Below, in pieces: positions 7,710-18,051 of a stretch of DNA of 64,000 nt (positions within the stretch are counted from its first letter, which is position 1; each line of letters starts with the position of its first letter). Location: positions 1,401,001-1,465,000 of the forward strand of contig JAIQDT010000028.1 in NCBI GenBank assembly GCA_021521415.1, written 5' to 3'. The position numbers and the translations under genes are program-made. A model generated the notes under the pieces. The model saw only the letters and a program-made list of their open reading frames with translations. It was not told the origin of the DNA and made no database searches. Origin of the DNA: Bidens hawaiensis (Eukaryota > Streptophyta > Magnoliopsida > Asterales > Asteraceae).

Positions 7710-10487
7710 ATGGCTGCAGTTGGAGGAACTGGTGGTGATGATGGTGATGAGCAACGACAATTCTTTCCAGCTCATAACCAATACATTACTTTGGATCCTG
7801 ACGCACGAGGCGTTGACGACTACAGGGAGATTATCACTTTTCTCCAGAGATCAAGGGTGTTTCACGCGATCACTAATACACTACCCATATCTCTGCCCAA
7901 CATTCAAGACTTCTGGCAGACGGTGTATTATGATTGCAGACCTGAGCCTCCAGTGATGCGAGCAACCGTCAATGGTCAAAACATACAGTTTTCTTCGGAA
8001 GACATTCGGTTGGCTCTGCAGTTCGGCAATGAGACACGAGACGACCCAACGGAGTTCGTAGCTCCCTTCCGTGACGGAGCATACTTGAGAATGGGTTATT
8101 CGGGTCCGCTGGGGGACTCGCAGAGGAGGAAAGGCTTTCTGCTGGACCAATGGCGTTTTCTGATGCACGTGTTAATTGTGTGCATGTCCGGCAGGAAAGC
8201 AGGAACAGACGGGATGGGTGCGACGATGCAATCTGCCATGACGGCCCTGACTTACAATCGTCGTTACTCTTTTAGTCAGATGATTTTCTATGAGATTGAT
8301 CGTCAGAGACGGGCGACGGCGCGAGAACGATTTATCATGTATCCGCGATTTCTTCAAATGATTATTAATCATGTCGCTCCGTCTCTACCGCAACGGCGCC
8401 CTATTCGATATGTTGAGTGTGTAACAAAGCGTATTTTTGCTCAATGTAGGACGTCGAGCACTCGTAGCAACCCTGAACGCCGTCCAAGGCATACTCCACT
8501 TTTCGGGTATCTCATCAACCCGGAGTATGTTCCTGCAGGAGGGGACGAGTTCAGGGATCCGCAACCACATCAGGCGGCAGCACCTCATGCTGTATCAGCT
8601 GCGCCTGTTGTATCTTCTGCTGCTGTGCCAGCTACTATTGCACAGACTATGTCCACGGCTGAAAACGTTGATCTGGATGCTGCTTTCAGTGGACACGGTT
8701 TGTTTGATATGGATATCTCGGGTCCTCAAGTTATGGATGCTTCAACAGCAGCTACTTCGGTAGCTGAATCCGAGTTAGATGAAACGTTTGCTGAGGCCAG
8801 ACGGCTAATGGTGACTCGTGAAAGGATTTCGGGTAAGAGGCCGAGAGTTGAGGAAGAGGAAGGAGATGAGGAAGAAGCGGTACAACTTGTGATGAGACGT
8901 TCGCGACGAGAACAACTAGGTATGGCTACTGGAGCGGGGGAGACTTCAAGGCATGTACGTTTTGCTCCGCCTGTCTTGTCAGGTATGTCACTGCTTCCTA
9001 CTACTGCACAGGTTACGACTGTCGAAGCGTCAGCTCCAGCAGTGGTGTCTCTACCACCACAACCGTTTGATCCACCGGTGGTAGTCGCACGCTTCGTTGA
9101 TTCGACTATCACAACAACTGCAGGGTTACCAAGTGTACCACCTGCGGTCACTTCTGCTACTGATGTTCTGCCAACTCCACTGCCTACTTCAGATGCTGAA
9201 CGGATTACATCACTAGAGCGTATTGTTGCCGAACAGTCTAAGACTATTAAACGCCTAGTGGAATCCAATCAACTACAAGCTGCCCTCCTGGTTGAACACG
9301 GAAGAATAATTGATGCCTTCAAGGAATACTTGGCATCTCAGGGGGAGAAGACGTGTAGGGGCGATGAGTTGAGAACGAAAAGACGAGAAGATCATGACGA
9401 TGATCCCAATGCACCTTCGGGTGCAGGTGGTGAGCTGCCAAGAACCTCTCAGGCTCTTGGGGCTTCCACAACTGAGGGGGAGTCTACAGATGTAGCTGGT
9501 GATGTTGTTGTTGGTATGGGTGATGATGCTGATGTTGAGGACGTTATCGATGCTTTAAAGGAGTTGGATGATGAGGAAGACGATGAGTTTATGGATGATG
9601 ACGACGTGTTGCCCGTGGATGAGATAGAGAGGATTGGGGAAAAGATTAATGTGGAAAATGTGTTAGAAGAAGGTGAGATAATGGATGATGATGTTGAGCA
9701 TGACATTCCCGAAGTGGAAAAGTCGGGTGTTGGTGATGAAACGGTGTTGGATGAGACGATGTGGGAAGAGCAGCCTAGATGGAAGGAAGAATATGCTCAT
9801 TGGTTTGTCAAGACCAAGAAGCCTGCTGTTCCAACCATGTTCAGAAAGAGCTACAACATTAAAGGGTATGCAGAGGCGAAAAAGGGGATTATTTGTTGGA
9901 TCTATGATGAACAGCTCAAGTTGTTTGTGGTGAAGCGTTATGATGGCGTTCAATATTTCAAGAGAATGTTGAGATCGTTCAACACATTGCCTGAATGCGA
10001 AGTAAAAGATTTGGCCAGGTTGGGCCTGATAAACCGAAACAACGACAATATGGCTAGAATGATTGAGAAGATAATGTGGAAAGAAGGAGTAAAAGAAAAG
10101 AAGTTTGAGTTGCTAAAGCCACAAAAGGGAAAATTAGTGAAGGATACAGAGAGAGGTATGAGAGCAGACGGTAAACCGTGGATGGTGATGAAGTACAAAC
10201 CAGTCCGATGTATCAAGGAGGTACCCATGAAAGCTATGCCTCGAGATGTGCTGAAAGATTTGAAATGGTGGTTTGTGGACTGTGAGACTGCAGAGGCAGT
10301 AATGGAGGACGAGGATGAACAAGAACTGCTTCGGGTTTACGACCCGATGCATCTTGTTAACCTGTCGCAAGCTGATCTGGAAGTACTCAACAACAAGAAG
10401 ATCTTCTACATTCCTGCTTGGAAGGATCAAGCTAGGAGATATCAAAGTGTAGTGACAGTATGTGTGAGAGAAGGGGCGCACGCTTAG
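7710..10487 (+). CDS. Third ORF of Sirevirus element A (envelope-position accessory protein)
   Basis: A 925-aa protein placed where SIRE-type elements carry the so-called env-like ORF. The ATG at 7710 was chosen because it follows a splice-acceptor-like sequence and starts the part shared with copy B. The N-terminal 250 residues are a compact conserved domain (FLQRSRVFHAITNTLP, LPNIQDFWQT, IRLALQF, RERFIMYPRFLQMIINHV) that I associate with anonymous retrotransposon ORFs in Asteraceae. Next come an Ala/Pro/Thr-rich linker, a heptad-like coiled coil around residues 495-540 (ERITSLERIVAEQSK), a very acidic stretch at about 590-680, and a conserved basic/aromatic C-terminal domain of about 240 residues ending in REGAHA. 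I see no signal peptide or hydrophobic transmembrane segment, so a membrane envelope role is not supported. Function unknown; a scaffold or nuclear targeting factor is only a guess. Confidence 0.8.
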   Translation: MAAVGGTGGDDGDEQRQFFPAHNQYITLDPDARGVDDYREIITFLQRSRVFHAITNTLPISLPNIQDFWQTVYYDCRPEPPVMRATVNGQNIQFSSEDIRLALQFGNETRDDPTEFVAPFRDGAYLRMGYSGPLGDSQRRKGFLLDQWRFLMHVLIVCMSGRKAGTDGMGATMQSAMTALTYNRRYSFSQMIFYEIDRQRRATARERFIMYPRFLQMIINHVAPSLPQRRPIRYVECVTKRIFAQCRTSSTRSNPERRPRHTPLFGYLINPEYVPAGGDEFRDPQPHQAAAPHAVSAAPVVSSAAVPATIAQTMSTAENVDLDAAFSGHGLFDMDISGPQVMDASTAATSVAESELDETFAEARRLMVTRERISGKRPRVEEEEGDEEEAVQLVMRRSRREQLGMATGAGETSRHVRFAPPVLSGMSLLPTTAQVTTVEASAPAVVSLPPQPFDPPVVVARFVDSTITTTAGLPSVPPAVTSATDVLPTPLPTSDAERITSLERIVAEQSKTIKRLVESNQLQAALLVEHGRIIDAFKEYLASQGEKTCRGDELRTKRREDHDDDPNAPSGAGGELPRTSQALGASTTEGESTDVAGDVVVGMGDDADVEDVIDALKELDDEEDDEFMDDDDVLPVDEIERIGEKINVENVLEEGEIMDDDVEHDIPEVEKSGVGDETVLDETMWEEQPRWKEEYAHWFVKTKKPAVPTMFRKSYNIKGYAEAKKGIICWIYDEQLKLFVVKRYDGVQYFKRMLRSFNTLPECEVKDLARLGLINRNNDNMARMIEKIMWKEGVKEKKFELLKPQKGKLVKDTERGMRADGKPWMVMKYKPVRCIKEVPMKAMPRDVLKDLKWWFVDCETAEAVMEDEDEQELLRVYDPMHLVNLSQADLEVLNNKKIFYIPAWKDQARRYQSVVTVCVREGAHA

Positions 10488-10540
10488 AGATGCAGATTAC
10501 AAGACTCGAGATTTGAAGATCAAGATATGAAGCTACTGCC

Positions 10541-10551
10541 AAGGGGGAGTC
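10541..10551 (+). other. Polypurine tract of element A
   Basis: AAGGGGGAGTC lies directly before the 3' LTR, the usual place for the plus-strand primer. Copy B has the same tract in reverse at 37253-37263. Confidence 0.9.
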
Positions 10552-11037
10552 TGTTGGTACATGTTTGTCAGTAGTTCATAGTCTTGTAATTGTAATCGAG
10601 TCTGTATTGTAATTGTGTATTTGATTATGTTTTAGATTATGTAACTAGCAAAGTTGTCAACAAGTTTGCTCAGGCGAACTTGTTGAACAAGCGAAGTTGT
10701 CAACAAGTTCGCTCAGGCGAACTTGTTGAATATGCGAAGTTACAGACAACTTCGCCTGTGGCGAAGTTGTCGTGTATATATTCACTGTTTCAGCCGAAAC
10801 GTGAGAGAGGTTAAGCAGTTTTAGGGTTTCAGTCAAGAGTTCGAGTTTAAGCAGACGTGTTTGCTAGTTCCAGTGTCTGTAATAGTGACTACGAGTCACG
10901 TGTTTGGTTAATAATATTACGTGTTTGATTCATTGCTTGTGTTATTCTATATCTACACTCGTAACCTACCTACGCAGGGATTCCGCACCTGCGTTGTTAG
11001 AGAACATCCCGTGTACGATCCGTTCCAGGAACCTACA
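10552..11037 (+). repeat. 3' LTR of element A
   Basis: It starts TGTTGGTACATG and ends CAGGAACCTACA (TG...CA), 486 bp. It is recognisable against the 444-bp LTRs of copy B read in reverse. U3 holds a run of palindromic GCGAAGTT/AACTTCGC and related GCGAACTTGTT half-sites (10662-10772), then a TATA box. The 5' LTR lies outside the window, so the insertion cannot be dated. Confidence 0.93.
10775..10781 (+). promoter_or_regulatory. TATA box in LTR of element A
   Basis: GTGTATATATTCAC directly follows the palindrome run in U3. In the 5' LTR the same site would drive the genomic RNA. Confidence 0.6.
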
Positions 11038-13419
11038 ATCTTCTCATTGGAGCATACTCCAGATCTCTAATGTCAAAAAGTTCATGGTTTGAGAAGACTG
11101 GATAGATTGGAGGATGTGACTGATCATAAGAAGATTTCATTGAAGCTTCATCTCTCTTCTTGATCTCAGACTGTGGTCTATCACAAATATCAAACACTAC
11201 ATGTTCTTTTCTCATTCTTTCATAGTGTTTCTTCAACTTGGGAGTCATCTTTGGAAGAAGATGAATCTTTTCACTTTTCTTTTTGCTTGATCCCTTTTTC
11301 TTCTTGCCCTTTGATGACTTTGTGCTTCCACAACTGCAGTTACTGTCTTCACTAGAGTACTCATTCCACTTCTTTCTCTCATTTTCCAATTTTTCAGTCT
11401 TCTTAATCTCTGGTTCTTCACTCTGTTTCACTGCAAACTCTCCATTCTTGTCCAAAAATACATCAGCATATTGCTTCACAAACTCAACTTTATCATCAAA
11501 TACGTTCTTGAATTGTTTCAGATATTCACTTCTGCTCTCCTGTCTACTTTCAGTGGGTAGCTATCACAGAAAGGTGGTGGCACCTTTTTATATTTCTCTT
11601 CCTCATTCATTTTATCAACATAGCCCACTATATTACCTGTAGAAACAAGGTTCTTCAAGAATTCCATTTGAATCAGCAAGTCAGCATTCTTCATTTTCTC
11701 TTCTGCATACATCTTCTTCAACCCTTCAATTTCAATTGTCATTCTTGATTGGGTTTGGTATGCCATCATACGATCCTCTTCAAGCCCCTTGATCTGATTT
11801 TCGTAAGTTGCTTCACTTGCTTCATATACATTCAAAAAGGCTTTCTTTCTCACACACTCAGTTTTCCACTTTCCAATCTCCTGATTTAATTCATCAATGG
11901 TAATAAGAAGATCGGAAATTGAGATATCAGATTGTACCTTAGCATTTGAATATTCAGGCTTGTCATGCACTTTTGCCATAAATGCGACATTTTCCTTCTC
12001 CATTTCAGCAGCATGATTGCACCAATAAAATTCCTCATCTGAGGCACCCTGGTTACTGCAACATTTCCTTGATCTCTCAGCTAGTTCACATTGTTATGAT
12101 TAGTTCTGTTCTGAGTAGTGTGAACTTGCATTTGATTGTTTCTTTGGGGTTGAAAGGTTTGTTGCTGGGTCTGTTTGGATTTTGATAAGGGGTTTTGGTT
12201 GGTAATCTGATTTCTCTGGTGCTGGAAGTTCTGATTCTGGTTCTGGTAGAATTGGTTCTGATTCACTTGATTTCCAACTTGCTTTGGCATGTTGCATTCT
12301 CTAGCAAAATGTCCTGGTTGTTGACAATTATAACAGATGGCCTTTGATTTGTCAAATCCAATTCTTTCATTCGGTCAATTGAAGCTTGTTCTACCAGTTC
12401 TATTATACAATCTTTTGCTCCTCACTGCTAACATAGCTGCCTGCCACTTTATGTCCATGTCTTCTAAATCATCAGCATCGATTTGCTCAAGATCTTCCTG
12501 CACAATACTTATGTTGATCAGGTTCTTGGCGACATAAGCATGATATGACTCAGTAAACATAGAGAACAATGCTTGATAATCTGTTCCTTGAGCATTCTAC
12601 ATAAATGTTGACTGTCCATTTGCTGTAGAGGTAGAATCATCTTCAATCAGCTGAACATTGAATCTTGATTGGCCACTGCAAGTTGAACTTGTTTCTGATG
12701 GTTCCTCAATAATAGGCTGCTGGTTCTAGATTGAAAGGTTGCCCATTGGTGCTACAAGAGCATTGTTCACTTGAAAACTTGGCTTGTCCTCCCTAATTAT
12801 ATGATTTATCAATCATCTCATGTTCTGCAGCCTTGAGAAAGGCAATTACATCATCCAACATAAAGTTGGGAAAACTGGCCTTTTCTTTGATAAACTTGGT
12901 GGCAGTGTACTATTCGCCGGACAAGGATGATAAAAGCTTTTTGTTCAGCTCAAAGTCAGAGATCTGCAAATCAGTCGTTCTTATGTCGTTTACAATTGTC
13001 AAAAACCTCTGCAAGACTGTTTTTAATCTTTCTCCGTCTTTAAACTTGAACTTGTCAAGTTGCTGCTTCAGTCTGTCTTTCTTGATGTATCTTAATTCAG
13101 TATTCCCTTCAAACATTTCGATAACTGCATCGTACATACCCTTTACGGTCTTATAATTATTGACAGTTGTCAAAATTTCCCAAGAAAGCCCTAACTTCAG
13201 CATAGACAAAGCCTTATCGTCTCGTTTTTTCATTTTTAGCTCAACAGTGGCATTGTTGTTCGGAGCTGTTGAAGGAACATAGTTTCCTTCAGTAATGGAA
13301 GTCCATAGCTCTGGGTCGTTGTAGTTCACAGCTGCTTCGAAGAGCACCTTCCATTTGATGAAGTTTTCTTGTCCAAGCAACCTTGGAATCTTGTTGGTAG
13401 AAACTTCCTGGTCTTCCAT
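11038..13419 (-). pseudogene. gag: Gag of copia element C, broken
   Basis: The start is the ATG at 13419 (protein begins MEDQEVSTNK). The UBN2-like Gag domain runs to an in-frame TAG near 12912, after LSSLSGE, and the same frame carries on past it as YTATKFIKE. The TAG probably replaced a TGG (Trp). Further pieces follow in shifted frames: residues ending DDLEDMDIKWQAAML (12375-12569), a CCHC knuckle [14 protein letters not shown] near 12297-12340, a Gln/Asn-rich segment, a coiled coil (11518-12003) and a Lys/Ser-rich piece (11038-11479) ended by element A. The layout parallels the Gag of A, but sequence similarity is low, so C is a different, older copia family. Confidence 0.85.
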
Positions 13420-13515
13420 TTTATCAGATCTGAGATTTGTAGCAGTAAAACATAGTAAAAGCTTCAAGCTTTATCACACACCTTCAGTCTCGTAGCCTTC
13501 AGAGAGCTTACATAA

Positions 13516-13527
13516 GCTCTGATACCA
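13516..13527 (-). other. Primer-binding site of element C (initiator Met tRNA)
   Basis: Read on the - strand this is TGGTATCAGAGC, the standard copia primer-binding site complementary to the 3' end of initiator Met tRNA. It lies about 100 bp before the gag start. Confidence 0.85.
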
Positions 13528-14558
13528 CTTTTCAGGACCATAAGTCGGGTGAAACCTTCATAAAGGTTGACAAGAACACACCGACTCGATTACCAAAGGC
13601 CTTTTGAATATCCCGGCGGATCAGGATATCCAACGAGTGGGAACGAAGGAGTGAAAATAGCAAACACAAAACAAAAATAGATAATCAATAAAGGCTCAAT
13701 CAAAGACAAAGATTCACTGTATTAAATGATTCATTAATGAAACAGTGAAAGGAATGTCTAGGGTTTTATGTATGACGGCGGCGGCTGTACGAAGAAACAA
13801 ATAGAATATTCTTTTAGAATATTTCTCGTATTCCGTGTGTGCCAACCTATAAATCTGTGCCCTAAAGGAAACCTAGGACCCCTATTTATAGACCCTGACA
13901 TTCCTTCTAGAAGTTCCAAATCATTACAAAATGAAATACAAAATAATACAAGTGTTGAGTCCTCGAGTAAGGTAACAATCTTGCTCAAGCAAACTCACTA
14001 TGCTAGGTATGCTTGACGAATGTCCTCGAGCATACTTTACTTAGAATATCTTCAGTAAATATATTCTCCTCCAGTAAGCTTCATTCCTCTTGACTAATCC
14101 ATGCTTTGCTCAAACTAGTCCATCAAGCAAGCTCATTCTTGATGTCTTCAGTCTTCTTATTCAGCAATCTTTATCATGCTCGGATGTAAATCTTGCTCGG
14201 GAACTGAACTTTTCTCGAAGTCCTTGCATTGGTCACGTGACATCTTCTTATTGCATCCATGCTTGTCCCCATGTGCTCGATCATCCTGTGCTCGTAACAC
14301 TTGGTTAAAACTTGTATGATCAAGCTGTTTGCTCGATTGGCAATCCATGCTCGATAGAAGAATACTCTTGCTCGTTGAAGTGTAGCTTGCTCGAAGCCTT
14401 AACACTTAGAAGAATTAACCATTTTTAAGATTCTGAAGACCTTGCTCAAAGTAGTAAAACCATGCTCGATCGTCTAGGCTTGCTCGAAGTCCATACTTAG
14501 CCGTTTTCTGAGGAGGTTGAGAAGATTCCAATCTTCCTATCAAAAATCCGACTCAACA
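13528..14558 (-). repeat. 5' LTR-like region of element C
   Basis: On the - strand it begins TGTTGAGTCGG at 14558, exactly where the gypsy D coding sequence is interrupted. The inner boundary next to the primer-binding site is not a clean CA, so that limit is approximate. The region contains many copies of the heptamer TGCTCGA (for example 14190-14480), perhaps this family's counterpart of the palindromes in A and B. Confidence 0.6.
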
Positions 14559-15799
14559 TTGTTGAAATCCCGAGGATGCGTCCATGAAGGTTAGTATCTT
14601 GTGACCAGCAGTTGCTTCTACCATTGAATCGATATGTGGGAGCGGAAAGGGATCTTTGGGACACGCCTTATTCAGGTCTGTGAAGTCCACACACACTCTC
14701 CATTTCCCATTCTTTTTATGGACTAGTACCAAGTTGGCCAACATCTAGGATAATGGACCTCTCTTATCATCTTGGTTTTGAGTAGTTTCTCCACTTCTTC
14801 TTTTATGATGATGTTTCTTTCAGGAGCAAATTTTCTTCGCTTTTGATGCACTGTCCTGGAAGAGTTATCTATACCAAGTTTATGAGTAATGATAGATTTA
14901 GAGATACCTGTCATATCCTCATGTCCCCAGGCGAACGTGGAAGCTCTTTTCTTTAAGAAGGATATCAATCCCTACTCAATATCCTCAGGCATACATGATC
15001 CTAACAAAACTTTGATCTCAGTATCCTAAGGATCCAAGGATACTTCCTTCACATCTTGTTCCCTAGCTTGCAGGACCTCCCCTGGTTGTTTTTGTAATTG
15101 CTATGCTGGAGTAGGTTTTGCGGCCGACTTCATTGATGATGCATAACAATCTTTGGCATCTTGTTGGTCACTCTCTATCTTGATAACTCCCTAAGGACTT
15201 GAAATTTTCACGCATTGATGGTATGTTGAGGGTACCGCCTTCATGTCATGGATCCAAGGCCTGCCTAAGATCACATTGCAACAAGATAATGAGTCAATAA
15301 CACAAAATTTTTGTAGAGAGTTTACTCCCTCTATGTATACTGGAAGTTTGATATCTCCCAATGTATTCTTGGTCTCTCCACTGAATCCTACGAGGACTGA
15401 GGATCTCGGGATAATCTCAGATTCTGAGATATCCATTTTTTTCAAAGCATCTAGTTCGATGATGTTCACGGAGCTCCCGTCATCAATAAGTATCCTACGC
15501 ACAAAACAGTTAGCTATACTTAAAGTAATTACCAAACCATCATGGTGGGGATCCTGAAGATCACATCGATCCTCCTCTTCGAAGGATATAGTCCTTTGGG
15601 TAGTCACCGTGGAGGTACGGAGAGGTCTCTCTCCATTATCCATTTTTGTCTCTAGCACGCTTCTTGGCCGCTGAATACGAAGTTCCCCAGATATCTGATC
15701 CTCCATAGATAAAGGCAATGACCTTTGCTCCGAGTGGTGGAGAAGTCGCCCTTTCAGGTATCTTGGCAGGATCCTGACTACTGTTCTTGTTCTTTCCAA
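14559..15799 (-). pseudogene. pol: Protease and reverse transcriptase start of gypsy D
   Basis: The protease active site reads LIDDGSSVN, followed about 70 residues later by the typical VILGRPWIH. Downstream come RT pieces: HEDMTGIS and ITHKLGID, KLLKTKMIREVHYP, then VHKKNGKWRVCVDFTDLNKACPKD and FMDASSGF (the run into the RT catalytic core). Stops lie between the protease and RT pieces and after REVHYP. Coding stops at the insertion point of element C, so the catalytic YxDD segment is not in the window. Confidence 0.85.
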
Positions 15800-15955
15800 A
15801 CAGCTCTTTCAGGTATCCTTTGTTGAGTAGGTATCTTATTTTATTTCGAAGTGCTATACAATCATCAGTACGATGGCCAAAGTTTTCATGGTATGCACAC
15901 CATTTGGACTTGTCTTTGTCGGATTCGGACTTTCATTTTTCTGGGGCCATCTAGC

Positions 15956-17723
15956 TGTAACATTTCGGGTTTTCCGTACTCATATTTGTATTCGTTTATC
16001 GAGTTACGAACATTATTTGGATCTTTATTAATAAAATTATGCATTTATTAGTGAAATAATTATTTTTATTTTATTTTACACTTCCTTAACTTTTGTTGGT
16101 GCCAAATGGGCCTTAGAAACTCTTAAAATTGCTTAAAATGGCTTAAAAATGCATTTTTGGAACTACAGGGACTAAAACTGCCAAAAATAAAAACCTGGTG
16201 GAACCCAACCTTAGCACGGCGCGAAGGATTGAATCCCCAAGCTACGCGCGACGCGAAGCTTTACCAGATTAGCCCATAATCGTTTCAGATCTTCGTTTAA
16301 TGCTAATCTTTCCTAGATCAACCCTAAATCATGAAAATTGAGCCACAAGTTATTGTATTTAGTATGTAATGATGTCTAGGTTCATATTCAGTAATTTGGT
16401 TAATATATCGATGATTATATGACCCGATTTCATCTTTAATTGTGTGATTCAGTTACCAAATCCGACCCGTTTCTTGCCCAACAAGTTGATTTAACCCCTA
16501 TATAAACACATCATAACTCCAAACCCCAAAGTTTACTGCAACTAAGCATTTTCAGCTGTCACCTACTCTCAACCGACGTTTTCTTGCTCGTTTTTGCTCG
16601 TTTACTTGAAGACTAAGAGCTGTAGTTTGACTTTAACATTCGTTAAACCTTTGACCTCGATTTCTCGCTAATACAAATACCATCCTGGTAAGTTGTTAAT
16701 TGATCAAACATTCATTAATACTCACTTGCCGATAATCCTCAATCAATTTATGAGATTGAGAAGTATTGACGGGTCAATTAGAGTCAAACCCATTTATCGG
16801 CAAAATAGTCAATAACTTTGACTATCCGTTTTCTCATATTTCTGGTCGGATTCAACGTTCGGTCCAGAAGACTTCTATTCTCGTAACGAAATTTTAAGGC
16901 TACTAACCAAAACCCGACTTTCGACTCGCTGTTCGGATTCTGGTCAGTACCAGCTCACTTAAATCTTAAAACAAACATAACTTGAATTCTAAACGTCCGT
17001 TTGGATTGATTCTAGTGGAAACGAGTTCGTGATTATTTATATTATCAAATCTCAAAGACTCAGGTTATGATTGGTTTATATCGTTTGATATGTAGTGGAC
17101 GACTCGCTTATTCGTTAGCTCGCTTATTCATATGTATTATCGTTTGTCTTAAATCTAAGGTGAGTTTATCATTCCCCTATTTTACTAAGTTTTTCTAAAT
17201 GTTTTGGGGACATATGCGTATTATTCGTATTCCATACTATATATATATATATATATATTCATTAATTCGTATATTCGGGGGGGGGGGGGGTCCAACGTAT
17301 TCCCATGTATTGGGTGCTCATGATATTGACCAACGCCCAATTCACTTAGCAATGGTCTACATACTTGTTTATGGTTTGATTACATTTACCGCATTTATCG
17401 CGTTATGCTTATTTATATTGACATGCAAAACTGATGATATTCTCACTCAACTTTATGTTGACAAACTCTATTTTCTACGCATATGCAGGTTGCTTGAATT
17501 GAAGTTTGTATATTTAGTCAAGACCATAGGTTATAATGAAGACAATCGTTAAATCACGTTTATAATCACTTATTTGAACTGTTTTGTAATATTTGTAAAC
17601 TTGTGTGTATATTTGAAATAAAATAATTAAAATAGATATTGTCACTTTTATACTATGATGTATCTTTGAGCTGTGAGCAATCGGATCACGCCCCGCATTT
17701 CCGCCTTAGGTTGGGGTGTGACA
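15956..17723 (+). repeat. Solo LTR of a chromovirus-like gypsy element (1768 bp)
   Basis: It begins TGTAACATTTCG and ends TTGGGGTGTGACA. The flanks are CTAGC (15951-15955) and CTAAC (17724-17728), a 5-bp target duplication with one later change. The ends, a TATA-like CCCTATATAAACAC near 16498 and the segment CTCAACTTTATGTTGACAAA near 17447 are shared with the solo LTR at 51477-53674. No internal region is present, as expected after LTR-LTR recombination. It contains a run of about 13 G near 17278. Confidence 0.88.
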
Positions 17724-17728
17724 CTAAC

Positions 17729-18051
17729 CTTGTCACCTAAATCTTGCATGGCACATATCACACCACTTATATCAATGTTAAAACAATATTCAGAAAGTTT
17801 ATGATACTCTTCATCATCTTCGTCTTCTTCCACACTATTTATTCTGGGACTATCTTTTTTGGAATAAGGCTTAGGTCTGGAGAATTTTTGTGGGGAATCT
17901 GATTTTCTGTTGGTAGACTCGTATTTTGGTATGATCAGACTCCCATGAGTTCTTTTATCATCTTCCAGCCATATGTATCTCAAAGCTCTATTCCTGACTT
18001 CATCGAGATTCCTGCATGGTGTCATGACAAGATCATCATAGAATTGAGAAT
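17729..18051 (-). pseudogene. gag: Gag fragment 2 of gypsy D
   Basis: It encodes QFYDDLVMTPCRNLDEVRNR, then an acidic region (SVEEDEDDEEYHKLSEYC) and DLGDKVS, and is then cut by the solo LTR at 17723. It continues Gag fragment 1 directly (GLKKDS joins QFYDDL) once the insert at 18052-19685 is ignored. Confidence 0.8.

Larger units (their letters stand above)
1..11037 (+). mobile_element. Sirevirus-like Ty1/copia retrotransposon A (5' part outside window)
   Basis: In order on the + strand are gag (two CCHC zinc knuckles), pol (protease, integrase, reverse transcriptase, RNase H), a non-coding spacer with two A runs, a third long ORF, a polypurine tract and a 3' LTR. The order protease-integrase-RT-RNase H is that of Ty1/copia. 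The extra ORF after pol, the very long gag and the CG-rich palindromes point to the Sirevirus (SIRE/Maximus) lineage. All three ORFs are open within the window, so this copy looks more intact than copy B at 36809-49158. The 5' LTR, primer-binding site and first part of gag lie before base 1. The element interrupts the gag of copia element C; ATCTT follows its 3' end and would be one side of the target duplication. Confidence 0.93.
11038..14558 (-). mobile_element. Degenerate copia element C (5' half; remainder outside window)
   Basis: On the - strand are an LTR-like region, a primer-binding site, and a gag with UBN2-type domain, CCHC knuckle and coiled coil. Gag is cut by element A at 11037/11038; the rest of C should lie to the left of A, outside the window. 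C is itself inserted into the reverse transcriptase of gypsy element D at 14558/14559: the D coding frame stops exactly there, after codons for GFQQ. Confidence 0.85.

Noticed and set aside
8726..9268. 180-codon antisense open frame in the third ORF
   Set aside because: It mirrors the Ala/Thr/Val-rich linker of the sense protein; a composition artefact. The same shadow occurs in copy B at 38521-38886.
7710..10487. True retroviral envelope gene
   Set aside because: No signal peptide, no hydrophobic anchor, and no cysteine pattern of a surface glycoprotein.
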